A stretch of DNA of 64,000 nt from CAYYMH01 sp964472785 (GTDB lineage: Bacteria > Zhuqueibacterota > Zhuqueibacteria > Thermofontimicrobiales > Thermofontimicrobiaceae), in NCBI GenBank assembly GCA_964472785.1, contig CAYYMH010000020.1:1-64000 (forward strand), written 5' to 3'. The notes under the pieces are model-generated. The model ran no database searches and had not been told where the DNA came from. It was given only the letters and a program-made list of their open reading frames with translations. The stretch's first letter is position 1, and the number at the start of each line of letters is the position of its first letter. Below are positions 17,897 to 26,678 of the stretch, piece by piece. Made by a program: the position numbers and the translations under genes.

Positions 17897-18973
17897 ATGA
17901 AAACGCACAGACCATTCAGTCAAACTTCCCGAAGACACTTTTTCAAGAATATCACTGCATTGAGTGCCATAGCCGCGATTTCACCGGTGAAACTCATGGC
18001 AGATCATAAAAAGTCGGCTCTCATTAAACCGGAACGTTTAAAAAAAGGCGACACCGTCGGATTAATTACGCCGGCGAGCTGCGCCTTTGATCCCGGTACC
18101 ATTCGCGTGGGAATTGAAACATTGGAATCACTTGGATTTAAAGTAAAAATCGGCAAGCACATTAAAAAGAAATACGGCTATCTTGCCGGACGAGACGAAG
18201 AACGCGTTGAAGATCTGCACAACATGTTTCTGGATGATGAAGTGAAGGCGATTGTAGCGCTGCGCGGTGGCTACGGTAGCATGCGGTTATTGAAGCTGAT
18301 TGACTACGAACTGATCAAAGAAAATCCAAAGATATTTTTAGGCTACAGCGATATTACTTCATTATGTCTGGCGATTTATGCGAAAACCGGTTTAGTTACG
18401 TTTCACGGACCCGTCGCGATTTCAAGCTTCTCGGATTTTACACAAGAATATTTTTTTAAAGCTGTCTCATCCACTGAACCGGTTGGAAAGATCGCCCACC
18501 CTGCGCCTGGTAACCCGTTACGTCCCACAGCCCATTTGAACACCATCCGTCCGGGAACGGCTTCCGGAAAGCTGATCGGCGGTAATTTGACACTGCTCAC
18601 AGCGCTGCTTGGTACGCCCTACGATGTGGACATAAAAAACGCGATCTTGTTTTTGGAGGAAACCGGTGAAGAACCTTACGATATTGACAGGATGCTGACT
18701 CAGCTTTTATTGTCAGGAAAGTTGGATCAGGTCGCTGGTATCATTTTCGACCGTTGTCCGAATTGTAAACCTGCCGATTATGAACCAGCATTTAATATTA
18801 CTTTGAGTCTGGAGGAAGTTTTGGAAGATCGCCTGGGAAAATTACCATGTCCCGTTCTTTACGGATTGAATGTCGGTCATGAGGCTGATAAACCGACCAT
18901 GCCTATCGGAATTAACGTGACCCTAAATGCGGACCTGCAAGTTTTAATTTTTAATGAAGCCGCTGTAATTTAA
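17897..18973 (+). CDS. LD-carboxypeptidase (peptidase S66), Tat-exported
   Basis: The 358-residue enzyme should release the terminal D-amino acid from muropeptide tetrapeptides during peptidoglycan recycling. S66 landmarks are present: GLITPAS near the start of the domain, FLGYSDIT with the nucleophilic Ser, LFLEETGE with the Glu, and GHEADKPTMPIG with the His. The N-terminus has a twin-arginine motif SRRHFFK followed by ITALSAIAAI, pointing to Tat export; most LdcA homologues are cytoplasmic. The start at 17897 follows GGAGC with suitable spacing and gives the Tat signal a normal position. The 268-base divergent gap upstream shows no clear regulatory motif. Confidence 0.88.
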   Translation: MKTHRPFSQTSRRHFFKNITALSAIAAISPVKLMADHKKSALIKPERLKKGDTVGLITPASCAFDPGTIRVGIETLESLGFKVKIGKHIKKKYGYLAGRDEERVEDLHNMFLDDEVKAIVALRGGYGSMRLLKLIDYELIKENPKIFLGYSDITSLCLAIYAKTGLVTFHGPVAISSFSDFTQEYFFKAVSSTEPVGKIAHPAPGNPLRPTAHLNTIRPGTASGKLIGGNLTLLTALLGTPYDVDIKNAILFLEETGEEPYDIDRMLTQLLLSGKLDQVAGIIFDRCPNCKPADYEPAFNITLSLEEVLEDRLGKLPCPVLYGLNVGHEADKPTMPIGINVTLNADLQVLIFNEAAVI

Positions 18974-19052
18974 ACTAAAAGAAAAATAATCAGCACCAGA
19001 TGTATTATTGTCTGTTTAAATCACAGAATTTTCCACGTTTTACATTTTTCCC

Positions 19053-19136
19053 TTGACTTTTTGCTCAATTTATTTTATGTTTTAAGTCTTAATTTTTAAG
19101 CACAATATTGACAAATTGTTCTGGCGGTAATATTAA
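19053..19136 (+). promoter_or_regulatory. Candidate tandem sigma-70 promoters upstream of OPT transporter
   Basis: TTGACT (19053-19058) with TATGTT 17 bases later, and TTGACA (19108-19113) with TATTAA (19131-19136) also 17 bases later, are both plausible. The second would give a leader of about 55 bases. The remainder of 18974-19199 shows no other feature. Confidence 0.45.
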
Positions 19137-19199
19137 GTTCAATCTCGAATTTTAAATAATTTCAAAATAATTTTTTAACTAACCCCAGGAGGAAAAAAT

Positions 19200-21242
19200 A
19201 TGGCGGATGTAAAAGCCCCGACCAAACTGAGTTACAAACCTTATGTTCCTGCTGAAACAGATATGAAGGAACTGACGATTCGAGCGATTATTCTTGGTAT
19301 TTTCCTGGCCATCATTTTAGGCGCGGCAAATGCCTATTTAGGACTCAAAGCCGGGATGACAGTTGCTGCGACTTTTCCCGCAGCAGTCATTTCGATGGCC
19401 GTTTTGAGGATGTTTAAAGGAACGATTCTCGAAGAAAACATGGCGCGAACCACCGGAGCTGTCGGAGAAGCATTAGCTGCAGGTGCAATTTTTACTATTC
19501 CTGCCTTCATTATAGCCGGTGTTTGGGATGAATTCCATTATTTTCAAAGCACCATACTCATGTTAGTTGGTGGTATATTGGGTGTGTTATTTGTGATTAT
19601 TCTACGTCGTGCTTTGATCGAAGATGTCACGCTTCCCTACCCTGAAAGTAAAGCCTGCGCTGAAATTGTTAAAATCGGTCAAAGCGGAAGCTCGGGCGCA
19701 GCTTACGTTTTCGGGCCGATGTTGTTAGCCGGCGTTATCGAGTTTTTCAAAAATCCCAACGGATTAACACTAATTAAGGATCATATCAAAGGCATCTTCT
19801 CTTTCGGCCTTTCGAAAATTGCTCTATTAGATAGTAATACCAGTAAAACTATTCCTGGAACGGAAACACCACACGAAGGCCGTATGTTCTGGCAAACTCC
19901 CAGTGCCTCACCTGCATTTTTGGGTGTTGGTTACATCATCGGTTTTCGGTTAGCAGCAATCACCTTTTCCGGCGGTGTTTTTGGCTGGTTATTTTTGATG
20001 CCGATTGTACTATTTTTAATGAGCAATGATTTAAGCGCTGTTATCGGAGATTTGACATGGATTACGGTTTCAAAAGCAGCTTATAATGCGACGGTGAAAC
20101 CAATCGCAGTTGGTGGAATGTTAGTGGGTGCCTTTTACACGCTGTTCAAAATGAGAAACAGCCTGTTTTCCGGCATTCGCAAAGGAATCTCTGACATCGC
20201 TGAAGCCAAAAAAGGTGAGCCGAATAAAGTGTCTCGAATTGACAAAGATGCACCGTTTGGCTTAGTTTTTATCGCCATTATCGTGTTGGTCGTTTGCATG
20301 GTTGTCCTTTATAATTACTTTGCCGGAAATTGGGGATCTGCACTATTAGCAGCAATTGTGATGGCAATTGCAGGCTTTATGTTTGCCGCAGTCGCCGGAT
20401 ACCTGGTTGGAATTATCGGGTCTTCTTCAAACCCAATTTCAGGCCTGACATTATCCACCCTGTTAATTGCAGCTTTGCTGATGTTAGCTGCCGGACTCGG
20501 TGGTACAAATGAAGGTATCGCTGCAACACTGGCTGTAGCGTCCGTTGTCTGCTGTGTGGCGGGTGTCGCGGGTGACATGATGCAAGACTGGAAAGTTGGA
20601 CATATCTTAGGCGCGACCCCCTACCGCATGCAAATCGGTGGTGGTATCGGTGTTGTCGCTGCTGCTTTGATCTTGGTGCTTCCGATCATGTGGTTGCATC
20701 AGGCAAACGGAATCGGCACTGACGCATTGCCCGCACCGCAAGCCGGTTTGATGGCAATGATGTCCAAAGGAATTATCAGTGGCGATATGGCATGGCCTTT
20801 AGTTATCGCCGGTATGTTTTTCGCGATTGCACTAATTCTGATCGGTTCTCCTTCGCCAATGTTAATTGCAGTCGGAATGTATCTGCCATTTACCACAACC
20901 TTTGCGATCTTTGTTGGTGGTATTATAAAATATGCAACCGAAAGGATGGCTCAAAAAGATATCGAAAAAGAGCAAATCGAGAAGAAGGAGGAAAAGAAAA
21001 CACTCCTTGAGAGCATGGGACTGTTAGTCGCCTCCGGATTAGTCGCCGGTGAAGCTCTGGTAGGCATCATCCTGGCAGTATTAGTTGTTTCAAACATTAA
21101 TCTAAACGCAATTTTTGGAAACGTCACCGCTACAGGAGCAGCTAAATCCGGTTTTGCAGTTCTCGGTTTTTTCATTTTTGCCATACTTGCTTTCGTTTTG
21201 ATCCATTTCCCGATTAAAGCCATGCGCAAAGTGAGCAAATAA
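19200..21242 (+). CDS. OPT family oligopeptide transporter
   Basis: This 680-residue transporter has about 16 hydrophobic segments. Diagnostic OPT stretches are NAYLGLKAGMTVAATFPAAV near the N-terminus, ARTTGAVGEALAAGAIFTIP, LPYPESKACAEIV and GSSSNPISGLTLSTLL. The family carries peptides or metal chelates driven by protons. Several bacterial members of this subgroup take up oligopeptides. GGAGG lies just before the ATG, and a strong terminator follows, so the gene is monocistronic. The basic, Glu/Lys-rich segment near residues 580-600 is a cytoplasmic loop. Confidence 0.92.
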   Translation: MADVKAPTKLSYKPYVPAETDMKELTIRAIILGIFLAIILGAANAYLGLKAGMTVAATFPAAVISMAVLRMFKGTILEENMARTTGAVGEALAAGAIFTIPAFIIAGVWDEFHYFQSTILMLVGGILGVLFVIILRRALIEDVTLPYPESKACAEIVKIGQSGSSGAAYVFGPMLLAGVIEFFKNPNGLTLIKDHIKGIFSFGLSKIALLDSNTSKTIPGTETPHEGRMFWQTPSASPAFLGVGYIIGFRLAAITFSGGVFGWLFLMPIVLFLMSNDLSAVIGDLTWITVSKAAYNATVKPIAVGGMLVGAFYTLFKMRNSLFSGIRKGISDIAEAKKGEPNKVSRIDKDAPFGLVFIAIIVLVVCMVVLYNYFAGNWGSALLAAIVMAIAGFMFAAVAGYLVGIIGSSSNPISGLTLSTLLIAALLMLAAGLGGTNEGIAATLAVASVVCCVAGVAGDMMQDWKVGHILGATPYRMQIGGGIGVVAAALILVLPIMWLHQANGIGTDALPAPQAGLMAMMSKGIISGDMAWPLVIAGMFFAIALILIGSPSPMLIAVGMYLPFTTTFAIFVGGIIKYATERMAQKDIEKEQIEKKEEKKTLLESMGLLVASGLVAGEALVGIILAVLVVSNINLNAIFGNVTATGAAKSGFAVLGFFIFAILAFVLIHFPIKAMRKVSK

Positions 21243-21264
21243 GAAATATTCAAAGTAAGTTAAC

Positions 21265-21294
21265 GCTCCCCATATAAAGATGGGGAGCTTTTTT
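21265..21294 (+). terminator. Rho-independent terminator of the OPT gene
   Basis: A perfect nine-base stem, GCTCCCCAT and ATGGGGAGC, with a six-base loop is followed by six Ts. It lies 22 bases after the OPT stop. Confidence 0.92.
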
Positions 21295-21431
21295 AAATTT
21301 ATGTCTTAATGAAAAGTCCAATTACAACACGATAAAAATCTGTGATAAAAATTTATAAATCTGTGTGCATCAGTGTTTATCCGTGGCTGTTAAAAAATTC
21401 TGCAAATACGTGTTCGTGTGAGGAGTGTTGA

Positions 21432-21791
21432 ATGAGTGTTAATTTATTAGATTTAATTCCGGAAAAAACAATTCAATCCGAAGAAAAACCCGATGGAAAA
21501 ATCACGATTTTGAAACCAAAGTTTAGAAACAAACTGGTGGTGAAATACGTACTACCCAAATTAAAAAATCCCAATTTTAAGGTGTATTTGGATGATTTTG
21601 GCAGTTTTGTCTGGAAACAAATCGACGGAAAATCGACTGTCGCCCAAATTGGCGATGAATTAAAAAATAATTTTGACAAAGATGTCGATCCGGTTTACGA
21701 GCGATTATCCGTATTCGTTCAATCACTTTTTAAATATAAATTTATTCATTACAAAAATTATGATCCTGAAAAAGATGAGATGATCAGTTAA
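21432..21791 (+). CDS. PqqD family (peptide chaperone-like) protein
   Basis: The 119-residue protein resembles PqqD, the winged-helix chaperone that presents precursor peptides to radical SAM enzymes. The core is YLDDFGSFVWKQIDGKSTVAQIGDEL (residues about 51-76; read in two parts), with the DxxGxxVWxxIDGxxTVxxI pattern, then helices to the end. No radical SAM enzyme or precursor peptide is visible nearby. Downstream lie the NfeD genes, 91 bases away. Its partner is therefore unknown, and an independent role in this lineage is possible. Confidence 0.75.
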   Translation: MSVNLLDLIPEKTIQSEEKPDGKITILKPKFRNKLVVKYVLPKLKNPNFKVYLDDFGSFVWKQIDGKSTVAQIGDELKNNFDKDVDPVYERLSVFVQSLFKYKFIHYKNYDPEKDEMIS

Positions 21792-21882
21792 TAGAATCCA
21801 CAACGATCAAATTCAGCATGTTCCGGATATGTTTTTCAGTTTTCAATAACGTTCCGCCGTTAACTTAATCAAAGAATAAACA

Positions 21883-23226
21883 ATGAAAAATATTATTTTT
21901 TTGCTCTCCCTTTCTTTACTTATTACTCTGCTCCCTTTTCAGACCACCGCACAAGTTGACTCGACATCAAGTTATCATATTAAAATTCAAGGTGAAATCA
22001 ATCTGGGTCTTCCGAATTATATCGCCAGGATTGTGGAGACCGCCAATTCTGAAAATGCGGGAGCCGTGATTCTGGAAATCAACACCCCCGGCGGACGGGT
22101 CGATGCTGCGCTGCAAATTCGGGACGCGATTTTTTCAGCGGAAGTGCCCATTATCGCCTTTATCAATCGTGAAGCAGCATCAGCCGGAGCGCTCATCTCC
22201 TTGTCCTGTGACTCAATTTATATGGTACCCGGAGCTTCCATCGGCGCTGTCACTCCGGTGGATCAGAGTGGGAAAAAGGCATCCGAGAAAATGGTCTCTT
22301 ATTTGCGATCGGTAATGCGTTCCATTGCCCAGCGCAACAATCGACCCGTTGAAATCGTCGAATCCATGGTGGACGAAGATATTGAAGTACCGGACGTAAT
22401 CGAGAAAGGGAAATTACTCACCCTGACCGCTGACGAAGCAGTTAAATATAAAATCGCTGACGGTGTGGTCGAAAATCTTGATGAACTACTAGAGCGGTTC
22501 GAATTAAATCCTGCCGGAATGATTCGCACTAAAATCAGTTGGTCGGAAAAACTGGTCTACTTTCTCACCAATCCGATTATTAGTTCGTTATTGCTAACGG
22601 TTGGAATTTTCGGCTTGATTTTCGAGGTGCGCACCGCAGGCTGGGGCATCGGCGGAACGCTGGCAGTAATTTCCCTGACGCTATTTTTCGGCAGCCATTA
22701 TCTGGTCAACCTGGCACAATGGACCGAAATTTTGATTTTCTTTTTAGGCGTTTCATTGCTTCTGCTGGAAGCATTCGTTATCCCGGGATTCGGCATTGCC
22801 GGCATTGCCGGCATTCTTCTCGTACTGACGAGTTTTGTTCTCAGTCTTGTCGGGCAGATTGGCAGAGTCGATTTTACCGAGATTCTTGGTGCTATCACTC
22901 AGGTCGGTATCTCAATGATTTTAGCTTTTGTGCTGATGTTTCCAATCATGAAATTTTTGCCAAAGAGCAAAACATTTCGTCAACTCATTCTGGAGACAAA
23001 TCAAAATGCCCAAGAAGGCTATCGTTCCACACCCGATGAATATGAGCAATATCTGGGAAAAACCGGCACGACACTTTCTGCGCTTCGTCCGGCTGGCGTG
23101 GCACGGATTGACAATAAACGACTTGATGTCATTGCAGAGAGTGAGTTCGTCGAACAAAACTCTACAGTCAAAGTAATAAAAGTTGAAGGCTATAAAATAA
23201 TCGTCAGAAAAATTTCCAATTCATGA
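21883..23226 (+). CDS. NfeD family membrane serine protease, long form
   Basis: This 447-residue protein has a signal peptide (to about residue 24), a ClpP/crotonase-like protease domain, several membrane helices between about residues 230 and 370, and a C-terminal OB-fold NfeD domain. The protease domain shows LEINTPGGRVDAALQIRD, then FINREAASAGALISLSCD with the likely nucleophile Ser in ASAG, then PGASIGAVTPV. Archaeal relatives cleave stomatin. Here it is followed by a short NfeD and the flotillin-like FloA, the classic stomatin/flotillin operon partnership, which suggests a role in membrane microdomain quality control. Confidence 0.9.
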   Translation: MKNIIFLLSLSLLITLLPFQTTAQVDSTSSYHIKIQGEINLGLPNYIARIVETANSENAGAVILEINTPGGRVDAALQIRDAIFSAEVPIIAFINREAASAGALISLSCDSIYMVPGASIGAVTPVDQSGKKASEKMVSYLRSVMRSIAQRNNRPVEIVESMVDEDIEVPDVIEKGKLLTLTADEAVKYKIADGVVENLDELLERFELNPAGMIRTKISWSEKLVYFLTNPIISSLLLTVGIFGLIFEVRTAGWGIGGTLAVISLTLFFGSHYLVNLAQWTEILIFFLGVSLLLLEAFVIPGFGIAGIAGILLVLTSFVLSLVGQIGRVDFTEILGAITQVGISMILAFVLMFPIMKFLPKSKTFRQLILETNQNAQEGYRSTPDEYEQYLGKTGTTLSALRPAGVARIDNKRLDVIAESEFVEQNSTVKVIKVEGYKIIVRKISNS

Positions 23227-23251
23227 TTTAACTAACTACGGGAAATAAAAC

Positions 23252-23734
23252 ATGCCTATTGAAGCTATCATCGGCGGAATCATTGTTTTCGGATTTATTC
23301 TCATTCTCATCGAAATTTTTCTGGTTCCCGGTTTCAACATCTTCGGAATCTTTGGCTTTGCCATGATCGTATTGGGAATAGTGCTGGCATACAGTAAACT
23401 GGGAATATTGATTGCCAATTTTATTTTAATTATCTCATTGATTGTTTCCGTTTTACTCATCCGGTTCGTGGTGAAATCCAAGCGCTGGAAACAAATCGTG
23501 CTGGATACGGATCAAAAACGAACCGAGGGCTTTCACTCTTCTTCGGAACAGCTTTCTTCATTGCTCGGAAAAAAGGGAGTCACCTACACAAAATTGCGTC
23601 CTTCCGGTGTGGCATTGATCGATGATGAAAAAGTCGATGTCGTCGCTGAAGGTAGCTTTATCGATCAAGACCGCCCAGTTGAAGTTATTCTGGTCGAAGG
23701 CAATCGGGTCGTGGTCAGTGAAATAGAGTCATGA
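23252..23734 (+). CDS. NfeD family protein, short form
   Basis: The 160-residue protein has two or three membrane helices (residues 5-70) and a C-terminal OB-fold: LLGKKGVTYTKLRPSGVALI, then KVDVVAEGSFIDQDRPVEV. This is the NfeD1b arrangement, without the protease domain. It sits between the long NfeD and FloA with gaps of 25 and 39 bases, so the three are probably co-transcribed. The OB-fold is thought to bind the partner flotillin. Confidence 0.88.
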   Translation: MPIEAIIGGIIVFGFILILIEIFLVPGFNIFGIFGFAMIVLGIVLAYSKLGILIANFILIISLIVSVLLIRFVVKSKRWKQIVLDTDQKRTEGFHSSSEQLSSLLGKKGVTYTKLRPSGVALIDDEKVDVVAEGSFIDQDRPVEVILVEGNRVVVSEIES

Positions 23735-23773
23735 AATTTAGATAACAAGTCTATTTAATTTGGAGGATATCTT

Positions 23774-24760
23774 ATGGATGGGACATTTTTAGTCGTATTA
23801 ATCATTGTGGCAATTATCATTTTTTTCTCGCTGTTCACTTATTTCGTTCCGGTGGGATTGTGGATCACCGCCTATTTCTCCGGAGTCCGGGTTCGGATAT
23901 TAAGGGATTTGGTCGGGATGCGGTTGCGAAAAGTACCGCCGCAACTGATTATTCGCCCATTGATTAGCGCTTCAAAAGCCGGCATTGATGTGGACGCAAA
24001 CAAACTGGAAGCCCACTTTTTGGCTGGTGGAAACGTGCAGCGCGTAGTCACTGCGCTCATCTCCGCTGACAAGGCAAATATAAATCTTGGTTTTGCCAGA
24101 GCCACCGCCATCGACCTTGCCGGTCGGGATGTGGCCGAGGCTGTCAAAGTCAGTGTGAATCCAAAAGTTATTCAAACACCACTGGTAGCGGCCATTGCCA
24201 AAGACGGTATTCAGTTGAAAGCCACCGCACGGGTGACGGTTCGAGCGAATATTGACCGATTGGTCGGAGGTGCCGGTGAAGAAACAATCATCGCCCGGGT
24301 CGGAGAAGGTATTGTCACCACAATTGGTTCCGCCGACACCCACAAACATGTGCTGGAAAATCCGGATACAATTTCCCGAACCGTGTTGAAAAAGGGTTTG
24401 GACGCGGGTACTGCTTTTGAAATTTTATCGATTGATATTGCTGATGTCGATGTCGGCGAAAATATCGGCGCCAAATTGCAGACAGATCAGGCGGAGGCGG
24501 ACAAACGCATCGCCCAGGCAAAGGCAGAAGAAAGACGCGCCATGGCAGTCGCCAAAGAACAGGAAATGACGGCGCTGACTCAGGAAATGCAGGCACGCGT
24601 TGTGGAAGCTGAATCTGAAGTTCCCAAAGCAATGGCACAGGCTTTTCGTGAAGGAAATCTGGGTATCATGGATTATTACAACATGAAAAATATTCAGGCA
24701 GATACGAAAATGAGAGATTCGATTTCCGGCTCTGACCCTGAAGAAAAGCCGGATAAATAG
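23774..24760 (+). CDS. floA: Flotillin-like protein FloA
   Basis: The 328-residue protein matches FloA (YqfA): an N-terminal membrane-inserted hairpin (residues 5-32, [17 protein letters not shown]), [20 protein letters not shown], then a PHB-like core with [19 protein letters not shown] and the C-terminal coiled helix rich in Ala/Glu ([20 protein letters not shown]). FloA organises membrane microdomains and fluidity. GGAGG precedes the ATG at 23774. Its position after two NfeD genes supports the assignment. Confidence 0.93.
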   Translation: MDGTFLVVLIIVAIIIFFSLFTYFVPVGLWITAYFSGVRVRILRDLVGMRLRKVPPQLIIRPLISASKAGIDVDANKLEAHFLAGGNVQRVVTALISADKANINLGFARATAIDLAGRDVAEAVKVSVNPKVIQTPLVAAIAKDGIQLKATARVTVRANIDRLVGGAGEETIIARVGEGIVTTIGSADTHKHVLENPDTISRTVLKKGLDAGTAFEILSIDIADVDVGENIGAKLQTDQAEADKRIAQAKAEERRAMAVAKEQEMTALTQEMQARVVEAESEVPKAMAQAFREGNLGIMDYYNMKNIQADTKMRDSISGSDPEEKPDK

Positions 24761-24769
24761 GGTGATATT

Positions 24770-25237
24770 ATGGATAGTCTGATTACCATTCTCATTATAT
24801 TAGCAGCAATTATTTCCTTTATCAACAAATTTTTCAAGTCCCAGCAAGAGGAGCAGAGGAAATCACCACAAAGAAAATCTCCTGACACGGAGCCTCCGGA
24901 TTGGCAATTTCCCTGGTCTGAAGAGGAAGATGAATTTCCTTTACCGGATGAAACTGAAATTGAACAGCAGGTAAAACCTGTTGTCGAGAAAATCGAACAC
25001 GAATTATATGTCAAAGAAAAATTATCCGGAAAAGGTAAACTTGGTCAGACCATTGAAAAGCGTGAAATTGATGTGCCGTCGGAGACGATCATTAAACCTG
25101 TTCGAAAAGAAAGCCGAGTCAAAGCACTGGACATCAATTTAAAATCCCCTGATGAGTTAAAGAAGGGAATTGTTTTATCCGAAATTCTGGGACAATGTAA
25201 AGCCCGAAAGAAAATGAGCCGGAAAAGTTTGCTTTAG
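24770..25237 (+). CDS. Single-pass membrane protein of unknown function, FloA-linked
   Basis: The 155-residue protein has one N-terminal membrane helix (residues 4-21) and then a long charged region with Pro/Glu/Lys, including PDWQFPWSEEEDEFPLPDE. It ends in a conserved-looking block, ELKKGIVLSEILGQCKARKK. That C-terminal SEILG-x-KA pattern recurs in short hypothetical proteins of FCB bacteria, as far as I recall, but has no assigned role. It starts nine bases after floA, so it is likely a membrane-domain partner. I do not recognise a named family. Confidence 0.65.
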   Translation: MDSLITILIILAAIISFINKFFKSQQEEQRKSPQRKSPDTEPPDWQFPWSEEEDEFPLPDETEIEQQVKPVVEKIEHELYVKEKLSGKGKLGQTIEKREIDVPSETIIKPVRKESRVKALDINLKSPDELKKGIVLSEILGQCKARKKMSRKSLL

Positions 25238-25267
25238 TCTAAATTGCTGTTAGTTGTGCGTAGATTT

Positions 25268-25311
25268 ACGTGCCGCCTGTTACAAAATATTTTGCGTAAT
25301 GAGCGGCACGT
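25268..25311. terminator. Bidirectional hairpin between convergent genes
   Basis: ACGTGCCGC and GCGGCACGT form a perfect nine-base stem, with a partly self-complementary interior (TTAC...GTAA). It lies between the FloA-linked gene and the RidA gene, which converge. Flanking T/A runs are modest. Confidence 0.65.
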
Positions 25312-25347
25312 TTATTTCTAATTACTTTGTATAAAATTTCTCTCCGC

Positions 25348-25809
25348 TTACGATTTCACCTGTACAATCATCTCGATTTCTACCGGCACCCCCAGTGGCA
25401 ACTCCGCCACACCAACCGCGCTGCGCGCGTGAAGTCCTTTTTCTCCGAACAGTTCCTTTAGAAATTCCGACACCCCGTTAACCACAGCAGGCTGTTCAGT
25501 AAATCCTTCCGCACTGGCGACAAACCCGACGACTTTGACAATTTGTTCAATCTGATCCAAATCGCCAATCACACCTTTAACCGCGCTCAAGGCATTCAGA
25601 GCACAGATTTTTGCTGCCTTGTAGCCGTCCTCTTTTGCTATTTCATCACCCAATTTCCCTTTGAATTTAAGCTCCCCTTTCACAATGGGAATTTGTCCTG
25701 ATGTGTAAATGATATCACCGACCTTTACAGCAGGGATATAGGCTGCGACTGGTTTGGGTGTTTCAGGTAGTGTCAATCCCATTGACTTTAATTTTTCTTC
25801 AACTTTCAT
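25348..25809 (-). CDS. RidA family reactive intermediate deaminase
   Basis: The 153-residue protein belongs to the YjgF/YER057c/UK114 family, which hydrolyses enamine/imine intermediates from PLP enzymes. Characteristic stretches are IYTSGQIP, CALNALSAVKGVIGDLDQI and GARSAVGVAELPLGVPVEIEM in the C-terminal half (reads HARSAVGVAELP). The Arg in this last motif binds the carboxylate of the substrate. The length exceeds E. coli RidA (128 residues) and fits the longer YjgF subgroup. The start at 25809 follows GAGG; codons further upstream are possible. Confidence 0.9.
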   Translation of the reverse strand: MKVEEKLKSMGLTLPETPKPVAAYIPAVKVGDIIYTSGQIPIVKGELKFKGKLGDEIAKEDGYKAAKICALNALSAVKGVIGDLDQIEQIVKVVGFVASAEGFTEQPAVVNGVSEFLKELFGEKGLHARSAVGVAELPLGVPVEIEMIVQVKS

Positions 25810-26034
25810 GTTTCGCCTCATTTTATAATTTTGATACATAATGATTATTGATTAGTGTAAGCTATTTCGTTTTTAAAAAGGCTGTGTTCAGACATTAATT
25901 ACAAAGTTTTTTTCAAAAAATCAAGTCATTTGTAAAATAAACCCTTCCAAATTTTCAAAAAATTAATAATTGGCTGAAAATTCAAACTTGACATTTTCAT
26001 TGAATTGCAATATATTTAAGAATAAATTTTAGGA

Positions 26035-26106
26035 GTTATTCAGCCACCGAGTCGCAGAGGACTTGGAAAAATTTCTCTGGGACATTTGATACTCCGTGGC
26101 AGAAGA
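26035..26106. repeat. Short repeat-B-like element upstream of the FmdB gene
   Basis: The left end GTTATTCAGCCACCGAG resembles the repeat B end (GTTACTGTTCAGCCACGA). The arms GCCACCGAGT and ACTCCGTGGC are inverted with one mismatch. The interior is only about 40 bases, so this is a shorter relative or a deletion derivative. Confidence 0.55.
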
Positions 26107-26136
26107 TTATCTTGAATAAAATAACGAGGGAAGCCC

Positions 26137-26631
26137 ATGCCTATTTATGAATTTTACTGTCAGGATTGCAATACGATTTACCAATTTTTTTGTTTATCCG
26201 TTAACACCGACAAAATTCCCGGCTGTCCAAAATGTGACAACCCGAAACTGGAAAGAACTGTCTCTATTTTTTCAGCGTTATCCGGTGAACTAACCGATGA
26301 TGAAGGCGAAGACGGCATGCCGCCCATCGACGAAGCGAAAATGGAACGAGCCATGGCGATGATGGCAGGAGAATCCGAAAAACTCGATGAGGACAATCCC
26401 AAGCAAGCCGCAGATTTTATGCGTCGTTTGTCCAAGGAGGCTGGAATTAAGTTAGGGCCTAAAATGGAAGAGGCGCTTAACCGGTTAGAAAAAGGAGAAG
26501 ATCCCGACAAAATTGAGGAAGACATGGGTGATGCGCTGGATGATGACGAATTATTTGTTCTCGAAAGTCAAAAAAAACGTCTGGGCAAAAAAGCCGCCCC
26601 CAAACGAGACGACACGATTTACGATTTATGA
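26137..26631 (+). CDS. FmdB family zinc-ribbon protein
   Basis: The 164-residue protein opens with the FmdB-type zinc ribbon: MPIYEFYCQDC, then CPKCDNPKLERTVSIFSAL. The cysteine pairs CQDC and CPKC should hold one zinc. The family is often called a regulatory protein but its role is unproven. After the ribbon comes a long acidic helical tail (residues 60-164) with repeated charged stretches, which is longer than the usual 70-110 residues. It lies 47 bases upstream of purC with the same orientation. Confidence 0.85.
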   Translation: MPIYEFYCQDCNTIYQFFCLSVNTDKIPGCPKCDNPKLERTVSIFSALSGELTDDEGEDGMPPIDEAKMERAMAMMAGESEKLDEDNPKQAADFMRRLSKEAGIKLGPKMEEALNRLEKGEDPDKIEEDMGDALDDDELFVLESQKKRLGKKAAPKRDDTIYDL

Positions 26632-26678
26632 TAAATAATCGAACAAACTAATAATCACAATAAATAGAGGAGTCCTCC

